Source of the DNA: Pseudomonadota bacterium
GTDB taxonomy: Bacteria; Desulfobacterota; Syntrophorhabdia; Syntrophorhabdales; Syntrophorhabdaceae
NCBI GenBank assembly: GCA_026388255.1
Contig: JAPLKC010000026.1
Location: forward strand, 1 to 41,572
Length of the DNA: 41,572 nt
Reading direction: 5' to 3'
Positions 8,786 to 17,552 of this stretch are shown here, in pieces; the stretch's first letter is position 1; each line of letters begins with the position of its first letter. The notes below the pieces were generated by a model that ran no database searches, had not been told where the DNA came from, and saw only the letters and a program-made list of their open reading frames with translations. The position numbers were made by a program, and so were the translations under genes.

Positions 8786-9492
8786 GTTATCAGCCCCGGT
8801 TCTTCTTTAGTCTTGAAACGGAAGTCTTTGTCGGGATGGATAATGATCGGTTTTTTGGCATCAACAAGGTAAGCGTACCCTGTTTCGCCCAGCTTCACGG
8901 CGTTTATAGGGTCGAGTATGAATTTGATGTGCTGGAAGACAACTGCGGCTCCCACAAAGCCATGCTTTTCCGAGACGATGGGTGCGCACAGAGCAATGCC
9001 CATATCCCCCGTTGCCCTGTTGGCTACTAAAGGAATACTTATATTGGCCTTGCCGGCCTTTGCAGTAAGAAAATACGGACGGTCGGAAAGATCAAGGCCG
9101 GCACGCTTCACATCGTCGGCATCAGCCCGGACAATGCCGTTCATGTCTGTTACAAAGAGCGAACCTTGATGTGCTCCGCTCAGGTGAAAGACATCCTCCA
9201 ATCTCTTCTGGATAAAGCGGTAGTTGCCCGAAGCCGCTGCCGCTCTTATTTCCGCATCACGAGCGACGGCGGAAACGAAATTGAACTCCCTACTGAGCGC
9301 GCTCTGCGCAAGACCGGACAAATCAACGGCAATCTGCTTTGCTTTTTCTTCGGACAGGCGATCGAGGGAGCGGGACAATTGAGTATATGTCACGACTCCG
9401 GCAAGGATAAAAGGTATTACTACGGCGGCGATACCGCCGTATATCATCTTGGCACGAAGACCCATACTCTTGAACATAGTCAAAATCTGCAC
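8782..9492 (-). CDS. dCache sensor fragment (5' part of a split sensor kinase)
   Basis: The 236-residue protein has one N-terminal membrane helix (about 14-34) and an extracytoplasmic dCache-type region, with QGSLFVTDMNGIVRADADD, DLSDRPYFLTAKAG and LGETGYAYLVDAKKPIIIHPD. Such domains bind small ligands such as amino acids or carboxylates. The protein ends abruptly at EEPGLIT. The final part of the membrane-proximal cache subdomain is absent, as are the usual roughly 60 residues before the second membrane helix. That helix instead begins the next gene, one frame away. The annotated start is GTG at 9492, only one base from a GAGG; ATG codons at 9477 and 9465 are alternatives, so the start is uncertain. 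It may still work as a separate sensor subunit, or it may be decayed. Confidence 0.75.
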   Translation of the reverse strand: MQILTMFKSMGLRAKMIYGGIAAVVIPFILAGVVTYTQLSRSLDRLSEEKAKQIAVDLSGLAQSALSREFNFVSAVARDAEIRAAAASGNYRFIQKRLEDVFHLSGAHQGSLFVTDMNGIVRADADDVKRAGLDLSDRPYFLTAKAGKANISIPLVANRATGDMGIALCAPIVSEKHGFVGAAVVFQHIKFILDPINAVKLGETGYAYLVDAKKPIIIHPDKDFRFKTKEEPGLIT

Positions 9493-9495
9493 CTC

Positions 9496-9509
9496 GCAAT
9501 GATCATTGC
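9496..9509. promoter_or_regulatory. Perfect 14-bp palindrome at the sensor-gene start
   Basis: GCAATGATCATTGC is its own reverse complement and lies 4-17 bases upstream of the GTG start of the cache-sensor gene, partly over its ribosome-binding region. It could be an operator, or a hairpin limiting initiation. No protein can be assigned. Confidence 0.35.
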
Positions 9510-9646
9510 TGCGTCAAACAACCGTTCCGGAGTAAGAAGACATGCATGTTCTCTCAGCGTCTATAGATTCGGTTCAAAAATTATTTCAACTCTAATCCAC
9601 CGAATGATTTTTGTCAATCATAATAAGAGGAAACATATGGCAGTTT

Positions 9647-9923
9647 AATGGTGTGTCTGTGAAAATGGGGGAAGATAAAAAATCAAAGGACGGGTGGAAG
9701 CGAGGGTTTCTCAACTTATCTGTTTTAGCTCTTAACTTTACACCTCTTATTTATTTACCTAATCCTGCAAATATTTTGCAACCAAAAACTTTTTACCAAT
9801 TCATTAAATGCCATTTGTAACCGAGCATATGAAGTGCTGAAATCAAAAACTCTCTTTCAGGCAGAAACTGCGAAGCCAAGTACCTTAGGCAAAAAACGCA
9901 TTGTGTAGCCATGACACACCATT
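9647..9923. repeat. MITE-like segment bounded by 11-bp inverted repeats
   Basis: AATGGTGTGTC at 9647-9657 is exactly repeated in inverted form, GACACACCATT, at 9913-9923, bounding 277 bases. A plus-strand frame with a protein-like end closes 4 bases inside the right repeat. This resembles an internally deleted insertion sequence. I could not see a target-site duplication, and 11-bp repeats can arise by chance. Confidence 0.3.
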
Positions 9924-9960
9924 TGATGGCTGATGCCTATACCTACAGTGTACGAATAAA

Positions 9961-11106
9961 TTAATAAATATCAAAAACGACAAGCTTGACGGGAACGGCG
10001 CCATTCAAAAACGATGCTTTCTTTTGAGGTTTCAATCCTATTTCATTCAAAGGTGATGATACGGGCGCGAGAATCCCGCAGCGCCAACCCTTAAAGTAAT
10101 TTTTTAGGTGGTCGCCGATGGCGCGCAAAAAATCCGCACTAACATCTTTTTCCGTCATTCTCACGCCATAAGGAATATTGGCAATCAGGAGTCCGTGTTC
10201 AGCCGGTTTTTCTGTGTTAAAGAAGTCTTTTGTTTCAAACTGAACAATTTTATTTAATTGTGCATTGGTGACGGTTTTTTTGGCGATCTCGACAAATTGA
10301 TGCTCGATATCAGAAGCAAATATTCCCACATTTGCGGGCTTTTCAGACGCACGTGCCTGACTCTGAATGTTCTCCCAAAGTCCTGAATCAAAATCAAGCA
10401 GATATTCAAAGCCAAACCCACCTTTCTTCCTGTGTATCAACGGAGCCCGATTGATTGCAATCTGCGCGGCTTCGACGACGATCGTGCCGCTGCCGCACAT
10501 GGGATCAAAGAAACTCATGGTCCCGTCGTATTCACAGGCCGCGAGAAGTGCCGCGGCCAGCGTTTCCTTCAAGGGAGCCGGGTGGCCATCAACCCGGTAT
10601 CCCCGCTTATGAAGGCTCTCAAGAGAGGTATCGACGCTGACCATAAGGCGTTTGTTGTGTAAATAACCTGTGATCCCGATAACGGCGTCCCGGGAACTTT
10701 GGTTGGGTGTGATTTTCAGATGATGTTGAAAACAATCGTTGATTGCTTCGCGTATTTTGCTGCCGATCAAATGATTGGGGATATTGCCCTCGTCGTTGGA
10801 AGCGAACACATTGATACTGATTGGATGTTTGTGTGAAAAGAGTTCGTCAAAGCGAATCCTCTTAGCTTTGTCAAAGATAATGGTAGGAGATTGGGCCGGG
10901 ATTTCTTTTAAAACCCGGCAAATTCGGCTTGCCAGGCGTGAGTGTAAGTGAGCCTTGTAAGCGACTTCCTTCGAAGCAGAAAAGTAAACGACCCGATAGG
11001 CAATCTGTATGCCGGTTCCGCCAATTAAAGCTATTTCTTTTGCTAAAAGGCCCGTTAGTTCATCGGGGCAAGTTGCATAAAGCTGATATTCCAATTTAGT
11101 CTCCAT
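9961..11106 (-). CDS. rlmL: THUMP-domain 23S rRNA guanine-N2 methyltransferase, RlmL/YpsC type
   Basis: This SAM-dependent enzyme is expected to methylate a guanine of 23S rRNA in the cytoplasm. The N-terminal half (about 1-160) is a ferredoxin-like plus THUMP RNA-binding region. SLESLHKRGYR and then the SAM-binding motif FFDPMCGSGTIVVEAA are typical of the family. The 381-residue length matches stand-alone YpsC-type enzymes, not the fused E. coli RlmKL. The catalytic motif, normally NPPY, reads NIPY (Asn310-Ile311-Pro312-Tyr313), an unusual change next to the catalytic Asn. It may still be active, or its target may differ. The start codon at 11106 is ATG. Confidence 0.88.
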   Translation of the reverse strand: METKLEYQLYATCPDELTGLLAKEIALIGGTGIQIAYRVVYFSASKEVAYKAHLHSRLASRICRVLKEIPAQSPTIIFDKAKRIRFDELFSHKHPISINVFASNDEGNIPNHLIGSKIREAINDCFQHHLKITPNQSSRDAVIGITGYLHNKRLMVSVDTSLESLHKRGYRVDGHPAPLKETLAAALLAACEYDGTMSFFDPMCGSGTIVVEAAQIAINRAPLIHRKKGGFGFEYLLDFDSGLWENIQSQARASEKPANVGIFASDIEHQFVEIAKKTVTNAQLNKIVQFETKDFFNTEKPAEHGLLIANIPYGVRMTEKDVSADFLRAIGDHLKNYFKGWRCGILAPVSSPLNEIGLKPQKKASFLNGAVPVKLVVFDIY

Positions 11107-11235
11107 GAATTATTTTAATAAATGTGATCTCACCCCTAATGTATTAAGTCCTGGCTGCTGAAGTATAGGTTAATTCTACTTGATCAGGAACAGGATGTCA
11201 ACGCAACCAAGTTTTCCTTGCCCGCTTTACTGCCC

Positions 11236-11263
11236 TTGACTCAACAAAAAATGTGCTTATAAT
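11236..11263 (+). promoter_or_regulatory. Sigma-70 promoter of the msrA gene
   Basis: TTGACT (11236-11241) and a perfect TATAAT (11258-11263) are separated by 16 bases. Transcription should start near 11270. An ATG at 11270 would then have no leader, which favours the downstream ATG at 11303 as the msrA start. Confidence 0.7.
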
Positions 11264-11302
11264 GATTCAATGATATTATATTTTCATCTTGATGAATACA
11301 AG

Positions 11303-12103
11303 ATGTCAATTATAAGGGTTCTGGCAGTTGTTTGCGGGATCTTCCTCCTTGCTGCTTGCAGCGCATCGAGAACCGAAAATAAATGTGTAAATACTAAAAA
11401 GGAGAACAACGATATGACATCAGAAATGGGAAGTCCTGGACGCAACGTTCTGCCTCTCAATACAGAGATACCGATGCCTGCGGGGCAGGAGACGGCAATA
11501 TTCGGTATGGGGTGATTCTGGGGTCCTGATGCCCGGTTCGGGCATAATAGCGGTGTTCTCCGTACTCAAGTCGGATATGCAGGAGGAACAAAGATAAATC
11601 CTTCCTACCACAGCCTTGGAGACCACACCGAGACAATACGTATTTATTATGATTACAATAAGGTTTCTTATGAAGAACTCCTGGAAATCTTCTGGGCCAA
11701 CCATGACCCATTTGCGCGATCCTGGTCAAAGCAGTACAAGTCCATTGTCTTTTACCGTAATGATGAGCAGAAAAGGCTTGCTTTTGAAACAAAGACAAGG
11801 CTTGAAGAGAAATTAAAACAGAAAATATATACGGAGATTGTCCCGGAGAATGGGTTTTACCCTGCGGAGGATTACCACCAGAAATATTATCTCAGGAACA
11901 GTACGGAGTTGATGCGTTTCTTTAAGGATATTTATCCGGAAGATGCTGATTTTGTGGCATCCACCGCTGCGGCCCGCATCAACGGATATATCGGCGGTTA
12001 TGGAAAAGGCCCGGAGCTTGAAAAGAATTTAACCGGAATAGGATTATCTCCCGAAACTGTTAAAAAACTTCTTGTTGTTTTAAATGGAAAGCAGCATCAC
12101 TGA
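11303..12103 (+). CDS. msrA: Lipoprotein MsrA with in-frame UGA at the catalytic position (probable selenoprotein)
   Basis: This peptide-methionine (S)-S-oxide reductase repairs oxidised methionine. The frame is continuous from 11303 to 12103 except for one TGA at 11513-11515. That TGA falls exactly at the catalytic residue of the family's GCFWG motif, read here as GM-G-U-FWG (Sec71). Downstream family motifs are intact in the same frame: QVGYAGG, DHTETIRIYYD and EDYHQKYY. A hairpin fitting the bacterial SECIS follows. The N-terminus has a lipobox, LLAAC, with Cys19, so the enzyme is probably an exported lipoprotein. There are no cysteines after the UGA, so no C-terminal resolving thiol. The ATG at 11303 is preferred over 11270 because of the promoter position; its ribosome site is weak. 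The alternative is a Cys-to-stop nonsense mutation. selA/selB are not in the window. Confidence 0.82.
11529..11545 (+). promoter_or_regulatory. SECIS-like hairpin after the msrA UGA
   Basis: ATGCCCG (11529-11535) and CGGGCAT (11539-11545) form a perfect 7-bp stem with loop GTT. The loop begins with G and starts 20 bases after the UGA. This meets the known bacterial SECIS rule of a short loop with an early G placed about 16-37 bases past the UGA. It lies within the coding region, as bacterial SECIS elements do. Confidence 0.68.
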
Positions 12104-12154
12104 GTGGGCTGCATCTACAGCAAAGAACAGAGTCATTAAGAGGAGGTGAGCAGA

Positions 12155-12346
12155 ATGACCCAGTGGCAATGTGAGAAGTGCGGATATACCTTCGGGGCGG
12201 ATGCGCCTCTTGATCGATGCCCTTCGTGCAAAGAAACTTGCACCTTTCGCGATGTAACCTGTTACACGCCTGATTGTGGAGGGCCGGGGAATGTTGATCC
12301 GCAAATTATATCGGAGAAAAAGGGCGGCATCGGGAATAAGCGATAA
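12155..12346 (+). CDS. Small rubredoxin-like zinc-ribbon protein
   Basis: This 63-residue protein has Cys pairs CEKC and CPSC near the N-terminus, spaced like a rubredoxin-type knuckle. Three further Cys lie in ETCTFRDVTCYTPDCGG. It probably binds zinc or iron; an electron-transfer or redox-protection role is plausible in an anaerobe but unproven. The ATG at 12155 is chosen because AGGAGGTGAG (12141-12150) is well placed for it. The GTG at 12146 lies inside that ribosome site. It follows msrA by 51 bases on the same strand and may be cotranscribed, suggesting an oxidative-stress pairing. Confidence 0.8.
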   Translation: MTQWQCEKCGYTFGADAPLDRCPSCKETCTFRDVTCYTPDCGGPGNVDPQIISEKKGGIGNKR

Positions 12347-12423
12347 AAAAGTGGAGTACGGGACAGAGGAGCGCTGGACAGGATGTCCTTTAAAATGATA
12401 TATCAGCGAAGGGAGATTACTGC

Positions 12424-13158
12424 ATGGAGGAGAATAAAAGAGAGATGAAAGGACCTGAAAGGCTTAACAACAAAGACATAAGAGCCATTATATTCGATAT
12501 TGATGGTACCCTTGTTGATACATTCGAGGTTTATCAAAAGGTGTTTAATAAAGGTATTGCTCAGTTTGGTGTGCCGCCTGCGACACAGGAGGTTTTGCGC
12601 GATTATCTGGCAAAGGGATTAAGCCTGCGTCAGATCTTAGAGAAAGTATTTCCATACCCGATAGATGATGATACCTACGCAACGTGCAGGACAGAGATTC
12701 TTGAGCTTTTCCAAAAAGCGGAAATTGGAGAAGTGAAAGCTTTTCCGGGAACAGAAGAATTGTTTGGTCATTTACAACAGAAAGGTATAAAAATTGGTAT
12801 TGCTACAGGAAGAATGTCATCCAACGAGGATGAATGGACCAGATTCAGGAAATTGGGACTTGACGGGTATATAAGTGCCATAGTGACCTCAAAGGAGATA
12901 AAATTCAGAAAGCCGTCCCCCGATGTTATTATTGAATGCGCAAAGAGACTCGATGTTCCAGCGGAGACATGTATTGCAATAGGAGATACCGTATCGGATA
13001 TACACGCTGCAAAACAGGCAGGGTCCCTTGCAGCAGCAGTTACTACCGGTCATGAGGATGAAGATAATCTTTTAAGAGAGCATCCCGATTTTCTCTTTCA
13101 TAGTGTCGGTGATCTTGCCCTCTACCTTAAGCAGAACCTGCCGGACGCACAATCATAA
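12424..13158 (+). CDS. HAD-family phosphatase (phosphoglycolate-phosphatase-like)
   Basis: The 244-residue protein has all four HAD motifs: FDIDGTLVD with nucleophile Asp25 and acid Asp27, IGIATGR, the lysine in RKPSPD, and IGDTVSDIHAAKQAG. A helical cap lies between motifs I and II (about 35-100). It hydrolyses a phosphate monoester; the family includes phosphoglycolate phosphatase, pyrophosphatase PpaX and sugar phosphatases, and the substrate cannot be told from sequence. It sits on the same strand as msrA and the zinc-ribbon gene, separated from the latter by 77 bases. Confidence 0.85.
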   Translation: MEENKREMKGPERLNNKDIRAIIFDIDGTLVDTFEVYQKVFNKGIAQFGVPPATQEVLRDYLAKGLSLRQILEKVFPYPIDDDTYATCRTEILELFQKAEIGEVKAFPGTEELFGHLQQKGIKIGIATGRMSSNEDEWTRFRKLGLDGYISAIVTSKEIKFRKPSPDVIIECAKRLDVPAETCIAIGDTVSDIHAAKQAGSLAAAVTTGHEDEDNLLREHPDFLFHSVGDLALYLKQNLPDAQS

Positions 13159-13269
13159 TATAATAAGACATCCCTTTAAAATTGTTATGAATTTGCTGGA
13201 TGGTGCTTGCACAAATATGACAGAAAATAGAAATCAGGTGTTTTTGCAAGGGTATCTGAATTTGTTTTT

Positions 13270-13302
13270 GACTATTCACTGTTCACTAACGACTATTCAC
13301 TG
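13270..13302. repeat. Two direct copies of a 12-base repeat
   Basis: GACTATTCACTG occurs at 13270-13281 and 13291-13302, with a related GTTCACT between them. It lies in the 196-base spacer between the convergent HAD and O-antigen-ligase genes, where no other feature was seen. It looks like simple repeat drift. Confidence 0.4.
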
Positions 13303-13354
13303 TAGTTAAGATCCGAGATATGCTTCACGAGATACGACCGGCAGAAAGAGCCGC

Positions 13355-15142
13355 CTAAGGTGTGATTTGTTGTTTTACTGCAGCAAGCCCCTTTAGTCTC
13401 TCCGCCTTCTCGCTGTAATTCCTATAGAGCTTCAGATTGCCTTCAGCTCTGGAGCATTCTGCAAGTTTAAGGCAAGCCAGGATTCTTAGAGGATCGAGTG
13501 GAGCATATTTGCTAAGAAATTTATCCACGTCCATTAAAAGTTTAACGGACTCAGCAAACCTTCCTGTTGCTTTGTAAAAATTTGCCATTTCAATTTTATA
13601 CATCTGATTGTAAGGAAATAGCTCCGTTGCCTTAACAAGATATCTTTCTGATAACTCGTGCTTACCGGTATTGAAGTAAAACTTTGCAATGCCGATATAT
13701 ATTTCGCCATTAACACTATTTAAATTTAACGCTTTTAAGTAGTACTTTTCCGTATCTTGCGACAATTGTTCGCTTTTCTGCTTAGATGACATATATATCT
13801 GACTTAAGAAATCGGCCATACTTTCCTGGACCATTGATGAAGCGTAACTAAAAGAAGAAGCATAAAACAAATATTTGTAAGCCCCGTCTATATCCTGACT
13901 TTCAACAGTATTTTTTGCCTTATTTAAATAGTAAAAACCGATATATTGTGGAACTATCAAAGCAAAGAAGAAAATCAGGATTGAATAATTGGCAGCTTTT
14001 TTCATCCATGCCTTGACTTCAATAAAATTAATCGTACTATCCGTCTCTGTAACTATTAAAGCAGCGAGGGTATAAAATATCACCTGAAAGGGAGGAGCAG
14101 GGAAATTATACTCAACAAGGTTATGAAATAAATATGCAAACAGCGCAGCTTTAAAAAAATAATTAGTTGAAAATATAGATCTTTTTAACACAATTATGAC
14201 AAATAACGCAAAGAATATAAAACCGATTATGCCTAATTCAACAAGTATGTTAAGAAACATATTGTGCGTATGGACTTGCATTCTTTGCAGATAAGGATTG
14301 GCTATTGTTTTAATAAGGCCGAGATATGAATTTATGCCATGGCCGAAAAAAGGTGATTTTAAAAAAAGCTTTAACGTATCCTGATGTTGATAGTATTTTT
14401 GAACAATACTTTTGGTTCCCTTTTCCAAGGTGGCATTTACAGGTGAGATTGCGTTATGTTGCACTGTCATAAAAAGATCCAGGATATACGGAAAAATCAG
14501 ATAAAATGCAAATGCAACAGAAGCCCCAAAAATTAGACGGATAAATGCCTTTTTTTCTTTACTTTTAAATAAAAAATATAAAACTACAAGAAGCGACAAA
14601 AACATAGAAAGTATCCCGGCCCGTGATGTTGACATTAGATCTGAAAATATCAGAAATGATGTAATCCAGACCAGGGACGTCTTTTTATATTTCCAGTATA
14701 AATACATGGATAAAGGGATAAGTGGCGTAAGAAAACCGGAATAGGTATTCGGATTATAAAAAAAACCTTTAGGAGTATCATGGATTGCCTGAAATGCTCC
14801 AAGGGCAGCGTTTATAACACCGCAAAAAACGAGAACAAAAAGCAGTCTGTCTTCCCAGTTCTCATAATTTCTTAGCATTAAATAAAGCAGTCCGCCGGAT
14901 AGCAAGGAAGACGAAAACATAATAGAAGCCCATTTATCCTCAGCCCATAAAGCAGATGCTGCTGCATAGAGAGAAAAAATCAAAACAACAAGCACATCTT
15001 TTTTTATTTTTATAGAAGGAGAAAACCACAAAAAGAGGATAATTGTGAGAATAAAAAATATTAGAATTCCATATGCCGGAGATAAATAGCCGCCTAAAAG
15101 AGAAGCGTATGCGGCAATGCACAAGAGCATAATGCTTTTCAT
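13355..15142 (-). CDS. O-antigen ligase / oligosaccharyltransferase-like membrane protein with TPR tail
   Basis: The 595-residue protein has roughly ten to twelve hydrophobic helices and the O-antigen ligase-type loop VHTHNMFLNILVELG. After a last helix near residue 395 it carries a soluble tail of TPR-like helical repeats (about 420-590). Enzymes of this family move lipid-linked glycans onto lipid A or onto proteins; PglL/TfpO members modify pilins. It is coupled to the upstream YfhO gene through an ATGA overlap and lies just downstream of three pilin genes. Pilin O-glycosylation is therefore the favoured inference, while lipopolysaccharide ligation is the alternative. Confidence 0.82.
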   Translation of the reverse strand: MKSIMLLCIAAYASLLGGYLSPAYGILIFFILTIILFLWFSPSIKIKKDVLVVLIFSLYAAASALWAEDKWASIMFSSSLLSGGLLYLMLRNYENWEDRLLFVLVFCGVINAALGAFQAIHDTPKGFFYNPNTYSGFLTPLIPLSMYLYWKYKKTSLVWITSFLIFSDLMSTSRAGILSMFLSLLVVLYFLFKSKEKKAFIRLIFGASVAFAFYLIFPYILDLFMTVQHNAISPVNATLEKGTKSIVQKYYQHQDTLKLFLKSPFFGHGINSYLGLIKTIANPYLQRMQVHTHNMFLNILVELGIIGFIFFALFVIIVLKRSIFSTNYFFKAALFAYLFHNLVEYNFPAPPFQVIFYTLAALIVTETDSTINFIEVKAWMKKAANYSILIFFFALIVPQYIGFYYLNKAKNTVESQDIDGAYKYLFYASSFSYASSMVQESMADFLSQIYMSSKQKSEQLSQDTEKYYLKALNLNSVNGEIYIGIAKFYFNTGKHELSERYLVKATELFPYNQMYKIEMANFYKATGRFAESVKLLMDVDKFLSKYAPLDPLRILACLKLAECSRAEGNLKLYRNYSEKAERLKGLAAVKQQITP

Positions 15143-17532
15143 TTACGCCTCTTAATAATATAAACAGATAAAGCTATACCGATTATTGTCAGAAAGGCGC
15201 CTGAATAAAAGGAAAGCGGTACATACTTTAAAACAACGGAATGCTTGCCCTTTGGGGCTTCAATTGCCCGGAAAGCAAGGTTTGCCCTGTATATCCTGGT
15301 CTGTCTGCCGTCAATGTATGCCTTCCAGCCCGGATAGAATGTATCGCTTACATATAAAAACATATCCTTATCAGCCTCATATTCCAGGATAACCGTGTTA
15401 GCCAGATATGACACCAGTTTTACTTTACCTTTATGCTCATTTTTAGTTTTTTGATTTTTAATTTCAGGTCCTCGAGTTCTAACTGTTATTTTATTATTTT
15501 TTATATCAACAGGCTTGCTGTCTTTGATAACAAGATTATTTTTATTGCCTTCAGTATCAGTTATCAATATTAATTCCTTTTTCAGATCAATACTTTTATC
15601 CTTAAGTTTTTCAATGGCTGTTGCTTCGTTATTTACAAAATGAATCTTGTCAAAAAGGAGAAACCTGTCGGTATGCGCCAAATACTCATAAAGATACACC
15701 TTTTTCCCGCCAATTTTAATACTGTTAATAGTTTTAAATTTATTGTCTTTAATTTTATAAGATGCAATTAAATATCGGATGCCGGATGCGTCAAGTCCCC
15801 TTTTCGCCTCTTCAATGGTACCAGTGCCAAACATTGTGTTTAGGAATATCTCATTTTGTTTTACTCTCAATACTTCAGAGCCGCTGGCAGCATATAACCC
15901 GAATATCGGTGCATATGCTGCAGCCAGAATTCCCCGGTCTTGAGGAAATTTATTAAATTCAGCATTTGTTTTTGGCGTAACAAAAAAACGTTCGGTATTT
16001 TTGGAAGTTATGAGATTATTTAAAAAATCATGATTTTCCATATATGCTTTCCATGGGATAGTGGCATAAAAGCTATAACTGGCGAGAAATAGGTCTGTTG
16101 TTAATAAAATAAGCAGTATCTGCAGAACAATCTTTTTATGTTTTACCCTGAGATATATAAGTAACATGAGACAAAAGAGAAATGAAAAAAAGAGAAATCT
16201 TTTGACATTATGGAGATTAAAATTAATATCATGATACGCAGGGGGTTTAATCCCAATTTTATCAAGAAAATTATATATATTATCATTGAAAAGGACAACA
16301 TATCCCCAGATAAGGACCAGTATAAATCCGAAATAAAATGAAATATATACGACATTTTTTACCCGCCCTGTATTTTCAGCTATACCTTTTCTGAAAACAT
16401 CAAGGCCAAGACCTGATGTAACTGCAATAACAAAGAAAAAGACAAAGAGGAATTTCACAGGATATCGAACACTGCTGAAAGGAGGAATATGATATAAAAG
16501 TTTGTACAGCAGTGTATTGCCTCCAAGAGCAAATAAAAAAGATATAAAGATGAGCGTTATAAAGATCCATTTCCTTCTGTCTCTGGATACAAAATAAAAT
16601 GAAGATAAAACAAAGGGGATAACGCCAAGGTACACCGTTTTTAACCATGATTGGTTTTGCCAGTATTTTTGAGTGTCCAGCATATAACCATAAAAATCCG
16701 GTAAAAAAAATTGTATAAAATCCTTCCATGCAAAAGACCATATTGTTGCCTCAAAATAACTCAAGCCGCTTGCCCGTATGCTGTTTGTTTTTAATTCGTA
16801 AAAGGGAAACAACTGGATTGAAGAAAGAAGCATAAATAGCAATATAACAAGAGAGATAGCAATTGCCCTTTCTTTTATTCCCTTCCATATTGTATTAATG
16901 AAACCCGAAGGGGTTTCATCGGTTGTAAATAAATTGAGAAAGATTGATATGATTATTAATACAAATATTGTCATAATAACAATCTCAGGCGCTCCGGCAA
17001 GGAACTGCATGGTAAGCGAAATTGCCGTATATGCTAAATATCTTTTATGCTTATCGTCAAAATATTTAAGAAAAAACATAATAATAAGAGGAAACCATGA
17101 TACCGAAAAGAGATGGGGAAGTAGATTATGGACAGACATGAGGTAGCCTGAGAGCATAAAAACAACTCCACCGGCAAAGGAAGCTGTTTTTGAAGCCTTA
17201 CAGTATCTCAAAAAAAGGCATGTAGTTACACCGGCAAAGTAAAAATGTAAAATAATCAACCAGTTCCAGACAATATTGAATGGAAATAAAAGATATAGAA
17301 TGTGAGGCGGGTAAAAAACACCCGGCTGCAGGGTTGCAAGCAGGGGGATGCCCGAATAGTTATAGGGATTCCATAATGGGAACTGAAAGGATTTTGCAAG
17401 CTCTACCCATAGAATTTTAGGAGGTATAAAGAAAACAGACAAGTCCCTTTCTATAAAGATAGTTTTTGAAGACAGAACAGGATTAAAATAAATTATAACG
17501 ATAATAAAGAGTAAAATATTGGCAAAGATCAT
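15139..17532 (-). CDS. YfhO-family multipass membrane protein, probable GT-C glycosyltransferase
   Basis: The 797-residue protein has many membrane helices in its first 500 residues. It carries the YfhO-type early loop, with IERDLSVFF and PLWNPYNYSGIPLLATLQPG, where an acidic residue is expected to be catalytic. A soluble C-terminal domain is followed by a final helix near residue 780. B. subtilis YfhO is implicated in lipoteichoic-acid glycosylation, so a polyprenyl-phosphate-sugar-dependent transfer is likely here. It overlaps the O-antigen-ligase-like gene by four bases and follows the pilins, fitting a surface-glycan or pilin-glycan role. The ATG at 17532 has only a weak ribosome site. 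Confidence 0.8.
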   Translation of the reverse strand: MIFANILLFIIVIIYFNPVLSSKTIFIERDLSVFFIPPKILWVELAKSFQFPLWNPYNYSGIPLLATLQPGVFYPPHILYLLFPFNIVWNWLIILHFYFAGVTTCLFLRYCKASKTASFAGGVVFMLSGYLMSVHNLLPHLFSVSWFPLIIMFFLKYFDDKHKRYLAYTAISLTMQFLAGAPEIVIMTIFVLIIISIFLNLFTTDETPSGFINTIWKGIKERAIAISLVILLFMLLSSIQLFPFYELKTNSIRASGLSYFEATIWSFAWKDFIQFFLPDFYGYMLDTQKYWQNQSWLKTVYLGVIPFVLSSFYFVSRDRRKWIFITLIFISFLFALGGNTLLYKLLYHIPPFSSVRYPVKFLFVFFFVIAVTSGLGLDVFRKGIAENTGRVKNVVYISFYFGFILVLIWGYVVLFNDNIYNFLDKIGIKPPAYHDINFNLHNVKRFLFFSFLFCLMLLIYLRVKHKKIVLQILLILLTTDLFLASYSFYATIPWKAYMENHDFLNNLITSKNTERFFVTPKTNAEFNKFPQDRGILAAAYAPIFGLYAASGSEVLRVKQNEIFLNTMFGTGTIEEAKRGLDASGIRYLIASYKIKDNKFKTINSIKIGGKKVYLYEYLAHTDRFLLFDKIHFVNNEATAIEKLKDKSIDLKKELILITDTEGNKNNLVIKDSKPVDIKNNKITVRTRGPEIKNQKTKNEHKGKVKLVSYLANTVILEYEADKDMFLYVSDTFYPGWKAYIDGRQTRIYRANLAFRAIEAPKGKHSVVLKYVPLSFYSGAFLTIIGIALSVYIIKRRK

Positions 17533-17552
17533 TTTTTCAGAAGATCATTCAC

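Larger units (their letters stand above)
9493..9960. other. Spacer upstream of the sensor gene, possible decayed mobile element
   Basis: No intact gene is present in these 468 bases. The 14-bp palindrome at 9496-9509 and the 11-bp inverted repeats at 9647-9657 and 9913-9923 are listed separately. The plus frame ending at the stop 9907-9909 is open for about 60 codons and ends in the protein-like AETAKPSTLGKKRIV, which could be the tail of a decayed gene. No family is recognised. Confidence 0.4.

Noticed and set aside
11270-11515. 81-residue stand-alone lipoprotein ending at the TGA
   Set aside because: The frame continues past the TGA with the full MsrA sequence, so this is the 5' part of a UGA-containing gene.
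11909-12103. Separate 64-residue gene
   Set aside because: In frame with, and part of, the msrA coding sequence.
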